Positions 33,575 to 46,726 of a stretch of DNA of 64,000 nucleotides are shown here, in pieces. A model generated the notes under the pieces. It ran no database searches. It worked only from the letters and a program-made list of their open reading frames with translations, and was not told the origin of the DNA. The DNA lies in contig BQMJ01000019.1 in assembly GCA_025991245.1 (NCBI GenBank), positions 202,877 through 266,876 on the forward strand, in the 5' to 3' direction. How positions within the stretch are numbered: the first letter of the stretch is position 1; each line of letters starts with the position of its first letter. The position numbers and the translations under genes were made by a program. The stretch is from Galdieria partita. Lineage: Eukaryota; Rhodophyta; Bangiophyceae; Galdieriales; Galdieriaceae.

Positions 33575-34345
33575 ATGCCAAAGTTCGACGAATCTAGACA
33601 CTCCGAGGATTCTTCGCAAGAAGAGGAGCTTCCGCTAAATCCTACATCTTCTGAAAAGGTGAAATTGGCTTCTAAGCACAAAGAGCAAGGAACTCGGTTT
33701 CTAGTGGAGGGAAACCTGGAAAAAGCACTTGTGGAGTTGGATAGAGCTTTTGTTTTTGTATTTAGTCCCCGTGAAGAATGGGAATTGTTATACTCCAACG
33801 AAGATCGCCAAATTATTAATCACTTCAAAATACCTTGTCACTTGAATAGAGGCTTGTGTAAGTGGAAACTAGGGAAACTAGAAGACGCGCTTTGGGACTT
33901 TGACGAAGCGTTACGGTTGGATCCCACAAACATCAAGGCTTTTTACAGGAGAGGCTCAATATATTTGCAATTGGTAGAGCGAGAACTTCAGAAAGAAGAA
34001 AATAGAGATTTATGGGACCCTGAGAAAGCTGGTACGTTTACTCTTTTGCAACTATCTGCATTTGATGAGTGAGTTTTCATTCTACAAGAGGAATTGTTAA
34101 ATCGAGCAAAGCATGACCTTGGACGAGCACGTGAGTTGCTTCCAGGTGATTCAGCGATTGTCGGTTCGTTGCATGCGTGCAGGCTTCAAGAACAGAAGCT
34201 TTTAGCTGCTATAAGGGAGTATCGTCAACAGCAGAGAAAGATATTCTCTTTTGCTTTCAAAAAACTTGAGGAAGAAAACAAAAAAGAAGATATATCTGAA
34301 GAAGATTTGCCAAAACTTGAAAAGATTTCATTAGATGCCTCCTAG
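33575..34345 (+). CDS. TPR-repeat protein (immunophilin-type TPR domain)
   Basis: Exons 33575-34031 and 34089-34345 (57-nt intron) give 237 residues. A TPR domain spans about residues 30-190: KHKEQGTRFLVEGNLEKALVELDRAF, then CHLNRGLCKWKLGKLEDALWDFDEALRLDPTN, then KAFYRRGSIYLQL, then LNRAKHDLGRARELLPGD. The K-x-x-G-N, N-x-x-x-C/K and K-x-x-x-R positions fit the carboxylate clamp that binds the EEVD ends of Hsp90/Hsp70. This arrangement is seen at the C-terminus of FKBP-type immunophilins, but no peptidyl-prolyl isomerase domain is attached. The C-terminal tail is rich in K and E. Confidence 0.8.
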
Positions 34346-36091
34346 ACTCAGCATTTTTAAGTTTCCGATTCTTTATGAGGAAATTTAATTTAAAAAGCCA
34401 AATGGTATATGAAAGAAGGCTGCTAAAATTGCTTTATGCTTTCACACACAACAGAGAGAGTGCTCATAGTTGGATCAATGTTTCAATGACTAAACTTGAA
34501 TATTTAGTTCCTACGAATTTATGTGGTTGGCACTGTTTCTAAGTAACGTTTATTTCATGACTTCCTTTGTTCACTTTTCAGATATTTTCAGTTTCTTCCT
34601 ATACATGAACGTTCCTGAAATGCCATGAGCGTAATTGAAACTGGGCATGAGTCCGAAAAGTTATGTTTGGAGTCTATCAATAAAGTGCTTTCCGAATTCA
34701 TAGAGAGTTGTTCCGAAGTAATTTTTTCTATGGCCAGTTCCATTTATCAAAGTTTTTCTCCAATTTCTCGTCTTTTATTGAATAATTTTTTCTTATGGAT
34801 TCCTACATGACCTTGAAATGGTCAAAGGGATTCTAATGGTGCCTTCACTCGGTTAGTGGAGGACTACAAACTCCCCTTAGTTCTGTAAGGTCCAAACAGT
34901 ATGCTTCTTTGAGACAATTTCTGTTCATTCCTGATGCCAGGAAAGTGAACTCATGCTTAAGTCTGAAACTTGATATGTTTTTGTTAAGTTAAAAAAGTTG
35001 CATTGTCAACATCTCCTGTGGATATATATATTCATTTATGTCTATACCTATCTCTATAATAGCTATATTTTGAAAGTTTTAACAGACGATGGATTTAAAA
35101 ATTTCATTCTTCCGTTAATGTCAGGGCAGAAGAAGGAATCATATGTGAAGTTGCAGCAATTGTTATTCCTCAGCAGCAAATGCATAACCGGAAACTTTCA
35201 ACCAAAACCGTTGATATGGTCCTACCGCGACAATATTTCATTTATAATATGTTCGTTCACGTGGAATATGAAGGTTCCATTCAGAAAAGTTTAAAATCAA
35301 CTTTGAATGTGGAATGTGTGATAGATGACGGTATAACAGTCCACTGATTATGGTACTTTCGTTATATTTAAAAGGCTTCTTGCAATGTTGTTTGTGTCCA
35401 TGGCGACCACCTGCGACAGGAGAGTTGGACTGATGAAAAATTTATATGCAGTATTCGAAGGAAATTGTAACAATTTCCATTTAACATAAAGAAGCTTGAA
35501 CAAATGTTTACATACATTTCTTTACATATGAACCGGACCATCTCAACCAAGATTCTCTCTGCTGCTGCAAACTTTTCTTTATATGTACCTATTTATAGGC
35601 ACAAGTTACGCACCCGTCTTTGGTAGAGTTCTTCCTGCCGAGCTTGTGCAAATTGACTCCGGTTCTTCCAGTGCCTTTCCCGTCGTAGTAGCATCAGTTA
35701 GACATGACGTTCCTATGCCAACCTCAGTAGTTGTAGAAGTAACAGGCAACAATGTATACGTATCTCTAAAATTCATTAATTTGTAGAGCAGTTTGCTGGT
35801 ACATTTCAAGGAGAGTGTAGACCCTAACTTATAACTTTTGTAAAGATTGCAAGTCTTTAAACAAGCCTTTATAAACTCTGATGCAGTCAACGACATTCCA
35901 AAAAATGCATTCCTTTGAAGCTAGGTACCTGTGAACTTCAAAGAGTACACGATATAAAGCACAATTGATAGACCTTCGATGAACAAATGCAATTTTTGTT
36001 TTTAATCAGACTGGACAGTCCAACCTACAAGTAAAAAGAGTTCCTAGTGGCATGTAGTCTAACGGGTTCTGTTGTTGCACAGCTGCTTGCT
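34346..36091. other. Gene-poor stretch
   Basis: No recognised gene. A 61-codon frame at 34625-34810 starts with ATG and is helix-like, but there is no family match. A GC-richer patch at about 35600-35760 is open on both strands and might be a gene fragment. The remainder is AT-rich. Confidence 0.4.
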
Positions 36092-36178
36092 GTCTTGGTG
36101 GCTCAGTCGGTAGAATGCATTGCCGCAAGCGTAGGTCTCATAATCCTAAGGTCGTGAGTTCGATCCTCACCCAAGGCA
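36092..36178 (+). tRNA. tRNA-Met (CAT) with a 14-nt intron in the D-arm
   Basis: Acceptor stem GTCTTGG pairs with CCAAGGC (one G-T pair), the discriminator base is A, the T-arm is GTGAG-TTCGATC-CTCAC, and the anticodon loop is CTCATAA (anticodon CAT). The gene is 87 nt long. A canonical 73-nt tRNA appears only when 14 nt at about 36115-36128 are removed from the 3' half of the D-stem; this restores GCTC-AGTCGGTA-GAGC. The anticodon stem has one T-T mismatch next to the loop. Introns at non-canonical places such as the D-arm are known from cyanidiophycean red algae. The loop bases suggest elongator methionine but initiator use is not excluded. Confidence 0.88.
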
Positions 36179-38345
36179 AACTGGCTTGGAAAATAACACC
36201 AAGATGATGTTGTAAGGAACCCCACTTTTTGATTCCATACAATAATATAAACTCAGTGACAACAATTTTTGATAATTCGGGTAGACTTTTGAAACCAAGG
36301 TACTGTAATACATATCTTGAAGCGAGCAAAGATTCGATGAAGACAAGTTGTTTTTGGTAAACGTTCTGTATGCAGAGGTACCTATGATTCTATAAGTAAC
36401 TTTGCACTGTAGCGGCAACGACAGCGAAAACAGTAGTAGAATTTAGTGTTCTCCTATCAATAATCACGTCACTGCTACTATCGATTTTAAGAGCTTTTGC
36501 TATAGTCTCCTGTGAAGAATTCAGACTTCAAAGTCGAAAACAGCTGAACATATGAGTCAACAAACACTTTATCCTTCTTCTCTCCAGTTTGGCTTACTCT
36601 GAAAAATACAAAGATCCAACATGTGAACGAAAAATGTAGAATAATCTCGTTGGTTACTCTTTAGTAAGGCAGCTAGTGTCAAAGCTTCATTCCTTCCAGT
36701 AGCAAAGCCATTCATGGAATATAAATTCTTTTCTTTTGGCAGCCTTGAATGTTAAAGTAGGACGACACGTGTCGGAAATACGAAATTTCTATCATTGTAG
36801 TTTCTATCGAATATTTTGTAGCAGATTGTTGGCTCTCTTCGAAAATGAAAGATGCAAAGGAATCAAAATCCTAAAAGATTCGTGAAGTTTCTATTTGTGA
36901 CTTGGAAAAAACTACTTTTGGGATTGTAAATATTTTGAAAATACAACCAAACATTCTCAATAGTGACCAAACGATAGGAACTATCCTATGTGGATGCTCA
37001 AAAAAAATGAAATTTTTTCTAGTATATAATAACTACACGTATTAAGAACTTCTAAATTTCTTAAAATCATTCAAACTGAGCATATTTTCAGATGGAGTAA
37101 GCATCGACACATTCATGGGAAATTCCGTCTATCTAAGGAGTCCACATGTCGCTTCATAACGTTTGGCGATTCATTCGGGTAAACAAGCAAGCTGGTGAAG
37201 GAACTCATGAAACGTTACACGAAGATATTGATGGATAGAGGAATATTTAAGATTGCACAAAGCTTTTTTACTAGTTATGGAAACGTGCAAGACTTTTTTT
37301 GCACATAACTTATGTTGGTTCTCAATGCAAACATGAGAGGAAGAAACTAGAAGGTGTAAACGGTTCTTGAGACTTTTTTGTTTCGACTCGAAGTTGCTTT
37401 CGGTTGAAGTTCATACTGGCTTCTTATCACTAGATAAGCGTGTTCGCCAATATGCATTGCAACAACTACAAAATGTCCAGAGGTTCCCGATTTTCACCTG
37501 AGAAACTCTCTTGTTCAAGTGGCTCCAAAGCCAAGAAATCTTGGGAGCAAACGACGTCTGGTAAATCTCTCCAGAGTTCCTTGAGTCTCTTCTTTGGGTC
37601 AAACAAGAAGCTACTGCATACGAAATAAGTGCTTGGATTCCTATTCAGTTTGTCCCAGTTCTCTCCAGTCGAGGAATGGCGTGTTCTTGATATTTTGTCA
37701 ACCGTTCTCTCTCCAAAGTTTTCATATAAAGCATTCCTGTGTCTGTCTCTCTCCTGGAAGATACCAGTTTTTAAAGCCTGGTTTATAGCACTCCAAGTTT
37801 TTCACAAATAATCTTGTACAAGTATCTTGAACTATCTAGATAAAGAGATGTTATTCAAGCCCACTCGAAGAAACCTTAACAAAGGTCCCAACCGGAATAG
37901 TTTCTACTGCAGCTTGATCTCTTTGTCACTTTTTTACAGTTGTTATAGACAATAGAAACTTGTTTTATGCTGTTTTTGTCAATTTCGGTTGATCAAAGTA
38001 ACGGTTCTTTTCCAGCAGACCATAAAGGGCAGCACAACAGAGACCTAAGCACTTGAGAGATATCTTCACGTGACAAAGCTGTCAGTTGTTCACTTCTTAT
38101 ATAATACTCAACACCTTGTAGTGTATCTTACAGGAGAATGACTTGGAAGACACAAGTTCATTTGTTTAAACATTTGTATCTCTTTCTCTGAAAGCATTTC
38201 ACATATGGTACTCTCTATTTGAAATATGCAATATTCTCTTTTTTTGACTGAAATGGTTCTTATCCTCCACATTCATTCAACTCTATAAAGATCATAAAGC
38301 GTGATAGAGAAAATCAAAAGGAAGCGAAACTTGGATATAAAAAAC
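36179..38345. other. Gene-free stretch
   Basis: 2.2 kb of AT-rich sequence. Only short frames in several phases; none has a recognisable motif or neighbouring exons that extend it. Confidence 0.45.
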
Positions 38346-40989
38346 TCAGGTACTTTGCCTATCTTTTATATAAGTTCTCATACCAGCAACAACTTTGAAT
38401 TGCAACAAAGAATCATCAATACCCATCTGCTCTAATATGTTCGAGTTTATGACTCCCATGTCTCGCTCCGAAAACTTGCATAGACATTCGTAACATTGAG
38501 TTGATTCTTCCTCAGTTAAATGACAATATACTTTCAAAAAGTTCATCCAGTCAAAAGAAACTCGCACTAAGCTAGGGGCAGAAATAGTTGATTCTCCTCT
38601 CGTATCTTCCATTTGCATCACTTTCATACATCCTTGGATGAATATTTCTTCTTTCCATCCTTCCACTATTCCTTTCAGATTCTTCAAATGGAATACGTCC
38701 TAATAGATCTACAAAAGAATTGCTCAACAAATCAGAAAGTGGTTTCAGTTGTTCCAACCATCCAGGATTGTCTGCGAACACTCTTTCAAGATCTCTACTA
38801 GTCTTGCAACCTAAAAAAGTTCGCAAAGATGTAGTTGAACATACTACAACTTGACAATGAGGAGGTATCCATAACCATTCTTCTCGTATATTCTGTGGTT
38901 GTATCTCAGAGTTGATAGAACTGTAAACAATATTATTATTATTGTCTTCATAATAAACTCCACTATTCAATATCCAATTCTGATTATCACGAAATTGTCT
39001 GGAAACTTCTTCAGTATACTTGTTGCTTACAATCAACTGAATGGCTCTTAAATTATTCTGCATCAATTCAAGCTGTGACGCCACTGGATGTAAAAATTTA
39101 GCAACTTCTGACTTAATCATTGAGCGTCCAACACCAGAACTTGACAATTGAAAACATTTCAATGCAATACCTATCAAATATACGCTCTTCTTCGTGGTTT
39201 CAGTCTCCATAGGTGTTTGCTCTGAAGAAGATTCACCTTGAATAGCAAGGAAAGAATTGTCTTTCATATCTGTTACTCGAATAAGAACATCAGGTCCATT
39301 GGAGTCTTGTCGAATAGGAATAAATATTCCATCTTTTGATAAATACTTTTCAAAAAATGGTTTCCAAGCATTGATATTGTAAGTTTCTTCGTTAGCACTA
39401 TGTATTCCACTCCCTGTCGAACTAAATGCTGGAACATAATTGGGAATAGGATCCGCTTTTAAGCTGCCAATGGTTTTAGCAGATTCAATTGATATATGTT
39501 CTATCAAACTATGTCGAAATATACTCAATTCTCCTAGTTTGGAACAGAAACACCATCGAACACAAAGAATAAGAGTAAATATAATTTCAAATTTGAAAAC
39601 ACGACTGGAAAGTGAATCCAATCGACTGATAGATGAAAACAAACTATAAATAAAACGAACAGGAGGAATAGTCCAATATCGCGATTGAATATGCTTTAGT
39701 ACAATCTTTGGAAAAATCAACTTGAAATATGTTTCATAGCTGTCTTCAACGGGTATCCTGCTTGTTTCGTCTTGTTCATTTCTCGAGCAACTCACATAAT
39801 AAAAACCAAAATGGTTGGCAATATCCAAAACATATTCAGAATGGCTTCCTGTTCCTAAACCACCAAAAAGAGTCTCTCTCATTGGAATACGAAATTCAAA
39901 TATACTCGCAAGAAGCATAGAAGAAAAAACAATCATTGATTTGGGTGTCATACGAGAAAGAGTTACTACGAGAGAAGATTTCGGAGCAATTTTCTCCATT
40001 TTCTCTTTCATTTCATTCTCTGAAAGATCACATAAACTAGTACACCGTTCACATATGCTTCTCAATTCACTTAAAACATGAACAACATAGTAAGGAACAC
40101 CACCTGTATAATCATACATTTGTTTGAAGAACCAATCGTGTCCCTCAGGATGACTAGGAAATAATACTTTTTGAATAGGTTCATTATGACAAGTAACATT
40201 CTGTATAAAGTACTTGACAGTTGCTTCTGAAAAAGGATCCAACTGAAGAAAATTTAACGTTATGCGGGAAGGCATTGCATCCTCTTCTCTACCAATTATA
40301 CAGTTCGATCTCCCCGCAACAATACAAATTACAAAAGGTTCACTTACAACCTTTGATAAAACTCTAAAGAAGGCACGATACACGTTGTGCACTCGACTTG
40401 TTCCTTGTGTAACCATCAAATCCTTAAACAATGTGAAATCGTATTCTTCTAAAGCTCCAATTTCGTCAATAAACAAATATAAATAACGTTTCTTGGTGAC
40501 TTGCAAGAGTTTCTCAAACCATTCTTTTGGACTACCGATACAGGAAAGAACTTGCGAAAGTAACTTCGCACGGTTTCGGAATTGCGAGAGTGCCTCCTTG
40601 CTTATCCACTCCAAAAGTGTATCTTCAAAACATGTTCCCCTCGGCACATAGAGAAGATTCAACATAACATATAAAGTCTCGTTTAACAGCGCGTGTAGAG
40701 AACGTTCTCCTATATTATCCCCTTCTGCAATGCCAGGGAGACCTTCTTTATCTAAATAGTGCAACAAAACCTCTTTGTTCATGGAAACAAACGTTTGGAA
40801 GTATTGGCCAAACGTGCTTTTGCCACTCCCATACATTTGGGGAGCGATAGAAACGTTTGGCCGTTGTGCTCTAGAGAAACCGTGCTTATCCCAAAGATGA
40901 GAGGCTTGAAAAGCTTCTATAACTTGCAACAGTGCGGACTCACGACTGACAAAGGAATGTTTAACACCTTTAAAAGAGAACATATCCAT
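38346..40989 (-). CDS. Large P-loop NTPase (STAND/Crinkler-toolkit type) with nuclease-like and SAM-like C-terminal parts
   Basis: One frame of 805 codons runs from 40989 to 38572. Walker A is MYGSGKSTFG near residue 53, Walker B is YLYLFIDEIGAL near residue 175, followed by FVICIVAGRSN and GGVPYYVVHVL. This pattern fits the NTPases of Crinkler/RHS-type proteins; related archaeal-type ATPases are reported as an expanded family in Galdieria. A later GPDVLIRV ... FLAIQGES resembles the PD-(D/E)xK nuclease core with the lysine missing. A second frame, 38346 to about 38671, encodes an end like a SAM domain (WMNFLKVYCHL ... ILEQMGIDD ... VVAGMRTYI). The two are linked only if 25 nt at 38672-38696 (GT..AG) are removed or a frameshift is assumed. 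Function may be defence or mobile-element-like; this is inference. Confidence 0.6.
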
Positions 40990-43900
40990 TCTGTACTCTC
41001 ACAACAACCGCCGCAACAAACCACCACCAACAACAAATTGAATTTCAAATGTAAAGTTGTTGTTCTATACGAATAAAGTATTGCATAGTTTATGTATAAG
41101 AGTTAATATTTTTGTTCGGCTTGCAGATGACTTTGTTGTTTCTTTTACGACAAAGTGACTTTACAGTGGATACAGATAACTTGTTGACTCCTTTCAGAGC
41201 TTTGTGTGGATACGATGGGAGAAAAACATATTTGGAAACTTCGTCATCTTGAGTAGATAGTTTGTTTGATTGTTTCGTTTAGTGTGTTTACCACTTTGAT
41301 GGATATAAAGCTTGCTTAGAGATTTGTTGTTGGCACTTTCCAAGGAGGACCTTGTTTAGGCTGTACAGATGGAACTTTACTAGTTATACCTCAGTTTGAA
41401 TTCTTTTTGACAGTCCAAGTTTCGTTTTGAACACTGTTTTTCACTCAAATTGTAGTGACTTCTTGGATTCTCTAATACTAAGTACCTCTGCGAAAAACAC
41501 TTCTAACGAGACAACTTGCTTTGTAGTTTCTGGTCTTTGAGTGAAAACTAGCTGTGTGTGTTTCGAGAATAGTGCCTTGATAAAAAATGCCGAATTTACA
41601 GAGTTTTAGTAATTGGTCCAATAAGACCTGTTACAAGTCTGCGTAGTTTGATTGGGTGTTGTTTGAAAGCAGTTTTACTAGGAAATTGTTATACACAGTC
41701 TTGTGAAATAGGGCTGAAACTCCGCTTTGAAGCGAACATATTTTGCAGTGATCCAAGCATATTCTCAGCTGTGTCTTGTGTTCGTTGAATAGTTTCAATT
41801 TCCATATGTCAACTTTTGTCTATTGAGAGACTCTTGTGAAAGTGAAAAAGACGAAATATAGTTGACTATGCCTGATTTTTGAACAGTCAATGACACTGTA
41901 TGTCTTCATAAAGCCTATTTCTCTATTACAAATTTAGTTGAGATCTAGATTCCAACTGCTAGCAAACCTAATTGTTGCTCTGAGTCGTTTAAAGACAAGC
42001 TACTTTTTCGTATCTAACCAACTCTCTGGACATACTTAAAGACGTTTTACTAATCATCCCTTGAGAATCAATTGATGATCTTCAAACAAATTGTGTCACA
42101 AACCAACACGACCTTCCAATTTTGTCTCAATAGTGAAAAGCAAGTATTGCAATTTATAGAGTTGTATAGTTTGTATAATTTGTGTTATAACTATGTTTTA
42201 GAATTCAAACAAGAACTCTAGTGTTTCTTTGTTTCCTATGGAACATTGATATGGAGTTGCTTAGAGAAAGAATACATACATGAACTTGAGGTGACTTCTT
42301 GAGAAACATATTTTATGATTGAATAATTTCTTTCATTGACTTGAGAGATATTTTGAAATCAACAGTGCTTCCGGAAAAGGAAAATTTAGGTACTCTGAGA
42401 CTTTTATACTTGTTTTCCACTCTTCCAGGTTAAACTATTCCATTGCTTGTCTTTTCAACACCAACCAGACTATGTAGACCTCCACTAGATTAAAAGAAGT
42501 TCAATTGTCTACAAAAGAATCTTCACAGTACTAGACATCAAAGATTGCAATCCAATACAGACGAGAGAAAGAATCCGCTCAACTCAATGCTTCCTTTGAA
42601 GAGTTACAATTTGTCTACTTCTGATATCTATCCTTGTGGATACTTCACTTATCTAATCGAACATTGTCGAATATGTATGAACTTTGAACAATAGGCTGAA
42701 AATACCTCAACTACTCAAAGTCATATCGTGTAAAGTTATCTTTGAGTTCAAAATTTTCGTACACTTTATGAAAGAGGCAATGTAACACACCAATTTATCA
42801 GAGCTTGCGACTTTCGTTACTTGCTGCAAGAAAGAAGTCTCAATCGAAATTTATTGATAGTATGATGTTCACAATTCTGAGCTATGAGTATTGAAACATT
42901 TACGTCTCTTCCTTTGAGAACCCAAGTTTCAAAGTTTGAACAAGTGGATTTGGCTTTACGTTTTGAAATATATTTGGATACTGTCAGAATTTTAGTTTTG
43001 TCGTGACAGTGAAGTTTTTACTAAGATTGTTTTAGATCTTATGTTTTCAGAGTAACTCTGAGATGATGAGAATGGAAGTTCAAGCCGAGTTGGTAACTTG
43101 AAATCTTGCTTCGTGTCTTGCTAAAGTACTTTGTATAGTTTAAAAGTATCTCATTGAGTTGTTGTTGCTTTCTTCTCTTGTAGCATTCTACAAGTTTTGT
43201 TAGAGCAAGCTAGATTTTATCTTTGGAAGCAACGATTGTAGAACTCATTTGGGCTTATCTACTCTTGGAATCCTTTCAGGATGGTCGGTTGTTGACTGCT
43301 GAATTTTGTGACACTATATACTATCGTTGACTTGGCTAAGGTCGCCGTGTGTTTCAAGATACACCTTCCGGAAAATCTCAGTCAAAGTTGCTAGTACTAG
43401 TTACCGTCCATATGTCTAGGAATTCTTGATCCCTGTTTCATAAAATTGAAACACAGGGTAGACCTTTACCACTATTACTTTCACAACACAAGGATTGATT
43501 CACATTCCTCACTAACGTCTTCTGTGATAGCGTTACGACTAAATATCGACCCATTCCAGGGTATGGGACGAACTCCCTTCTTGTCAACTGTAATCAGCAC
43601 TCTTTCGGAGTCCTTATTTAACCCAACCACAGGTATAGATGGAATTGTTGAAAACGTTCGATTCACAAAACGTAACCGAGTGTTTACAATTCAACCAATT
43701 TGCACGCTAACCATCTTAAAACTCAACGTGTTCTGTTTGGGCTTGTGAGATCAAAGGACAACTCCTTGTCAATAACAAGTCAAATCCAGTTCTACCAAAT
43801 CTCCATTTGCTTTCTCGTTACTTTCACTTGGTTAAGAAATCTGAATTGTTGGGTACAAAAGTGAATATGATTAAACTCACTAAAGGGGCTGACATTTTAC

Positions 43901-46400
43901 TGACAGCCTGTAACCGAATTCCAACGATAAAATTCCCTCAACAGAAAGAATAGAGCATCAAGATCTTTTATACTCTCGAGTATAAGGTTCTCTCGGAAAT
44001 TTCTCTACAAGTATACAAGAAACGATATAGTTTTTACCTTTTAAAGGCAGCCTTTCATACCACCTCCTTACTAATCTCTTCCAAACATTCTTTCATTAGA
44101 ATTTGGTGGTTGAGAACAGTTGTGTTATGCAACCCGTTTCAAAGTGGATAAATTCTGTTTATGAAAACTTTTTTTAGTATCAACGAGAAATATCTTAAGA
44201 ATGTACTAGAGAGTTTTCTTCTTTGAATGCTGTTTAAACCTGAGTTTGTTTTGGTCCTAACTTTATATAGCCACTAGGTTCGAAACTTGTGGTTGGTTAC
44301 TCGACATCAGAGTTCAAAAGAGACTTATCTGCAGAGACATTGTCAAGGGAGAGGTGGATTACGATCGGTAAAAGGAGGTTTTTTGAAAGTAGCTACCATT
44401 GCTTTGCACATTGTTGGTTCTTTAGATAAAAACAGTGTGAAAGAGGATACTTTTGTAGTAATGGTACTATTATCGGTATCTTTTGACCTGAGCGAGTTCT
44501 ATATACATACTTATGGACAAGTTTATTTTATTAAGATCAGCGAAAACATAAATCGAACCAAATTGATCATTTGGTAAATATCCAAAGTATTTTCAAAAGC
44601 AAAGCAAAGGACAAAGTATTATGTATGAAACCAAACCTTGATCAGTACTATAAAGTAGACCAGTGTATATTGAATTGATAAAGTGCAGAGATCTTGTCAA
44701 ATATTGTACTTGAAAAAATTGTTTAGTAAAAGATTGAATGCTTAGTATAAGAAAACAAGATTGTCCAAGAATGTATCAAACTTAGAGAACAAGAGAACAG
44801 ATTCACTTGTATTCCTCGAATAGAGAAAAGATGCAAAAAGTAACAACTGAAAAAGGCCAAGGAATTGCACTATAAAGATAGTCATGCAGTATACTATACA
44901 AAGAGAAACCATTGAGTAACAATTGAATTCAAACTATAGTCCAACCTTATTTCTTAACACAGAAGTACTAAAGACAGTAATACTACAAAAAGGAACAAAA
45001 AATCAACTGCTTCTAATATATGAACAAAAAGCCTACCGTACGAAGTATTATCCTAAATTGAGTCAATCAAAAAAAAAGTTGAACAAGAAGGCTGTGTCAC
45101 ACATAGTGAGTAGCTGAGAAGGTGATTCTGAGTTCGACCCTTTTGAGAATAGATAGAAGCAAACTTAAAAAGTTTCTCCCGTAACACTCAGTTTTCCATG
45201 GAGTACAAGAAGACCACAAGTGTGACAGCCATGTTAACTCTATTGTAGCCATCTTAGTTTCATCAAGCGGAAATATTGTATTACTTTTAGAGTTTGCACA
45301 AATTGCTCATTTAGAATCAATTTTGAAACCAAAAGTTTGAGGCATTTTTCTAAGAAAAATGTACTCAAGTTATTCTTACAATAACAAAGAAGAATTGGGT
45401 TTCGATTAAAATTTGTCCTACATCGTTGGGATAATTAGATTCTCTGATGGATAAAGACACAGTAGATTTATGACAATAGACAGATGAGTTTTGAACCAAA
45501 GCATATTGAAGAGAATTATAGCCAAAGGACAATTCAAGCATAGAGTAGAAACAGCAAAGAAACTACATGTCCACTAAATTCATGATGATGAAAGGCATTG
45601 CGATGTGAACAATTTCAATATCCAGAGAACAAAGTAAAATAGTTCCGTTTCGATTTGAATGAAACTTCCACCATTTGCGAAGATTGTCTTTAGTCCTCAA
45701 AGTACAGACAAAACAATTAGATAAATTTCTACAAAGAAACCTGAAGCTTCATGTAGTATGTTGTGAACTAACTGAGATGACGAAACCAGGCTAATTTCAG
45801 CTCACTGCATCGAATCCATATCACTGATCTAAAGAATCAGTGAATTATCTAGAGTGTCGAAAAGATTGAGAACTCTAGTACAATGAAAGAGAGAAAGTTT
45901 TAGCATCGAAATGACCGACTAGTGGAATGCCTCAATAGCAATTGAAGCGTGATAGTTCAGAATTCGAAAAAAGAGATACAGCGACTGCAATTGTGTGAAA
46001 TTGAAAGGACTCGTGAATCCCGTGGTAAATCCAGTCAAAACTCTAAAAAACAACGCATAGAAAGATAAGTAATGAATAAAATAATTAAAGTTGCGAAGCT
46101 ATTCCGAGACAAGAATTTTAGTGCAGCGGCAAAGTAGAGCCCAGTTTTAGTGTAGCTGGAGTTGCTTTGTTCCCGCCTGTTTTGAAGTGGATAAAATAAT
46201 TCTTTTTTGTTATGAAACTTTAAATAGTAGAATTTAGACGAGAACTGTTTTATACGACCAAGCTTTCAGGTTTTATGACTTCGCACTTCAGTTTGAAATA
46301 CCAGCCAAGGTCCTCTGTTTGTTTTGGTCGTTTCCTGGCTTAAACCTCCTTGAATTCAAAGTACCGAAAAAAGTTTTGTTGCCAGTCTTAGTTTATGTCG
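40990..46400. other. Gene-free AT-rich region
   Basis: 5.4 kb without a supported gene. The plus strand is T-rich up to about 44.5 kb and A-rich from 44.6 kb to 46.1 kb. Two loosely similar stretches (about 44125-44260 and 46165-46340), each with an AGTGGATAAA element followed further on by TTTGTTTTGGTC, suggest old repeats. A 100-codon frame at 43446-43748 has no recognisable features. Confidence 0.4.
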
Positions 46401-46726
46401 ATTGCAGAATAGGTTCTCTTCAAGAATTTTTAGTCTTTAGTTTCTTAACTCTTTGAAGACATTGACCTTGCGGAGTAGTGATGAACCAATCTTCCCAAAG
46501 GCTCCAAATAGTCTTTGAGTTTGAATCTTTGACCCAATATAGCCTTTTAATGTAACTTGGTTTTTCTAGTTGAGTTGTACTACTATCTTTTGTCCTGCGA
46601 ACAACAGTTGGGAACTCTCCTTTGTGGAACAATCACCAAGATCTTTTTGTAACATTCGGAGTAAATTCTGAGTTGATTGTCTTCGGTTCTTCACAAAATG
46701 ATTCCTGTCATTGTCTGTTTTTTTGT

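Noticed and set aside
36138-36418. Minus-strand frames around 36.2 kb
   Set aside because: They run antisense through the tRNA-Met gene and show no protein-like features.
43446-43748. 100-codon frame in the gene-free region
   Set aside because: Open on both strands over part of its length, no recognisable domain, no exon-like neighbours.
44287-44577. 96-codon plus-strand frame
   Set aside because: No motif, starts with ATG by chance in AT-rich sequence; kept as non-coding.
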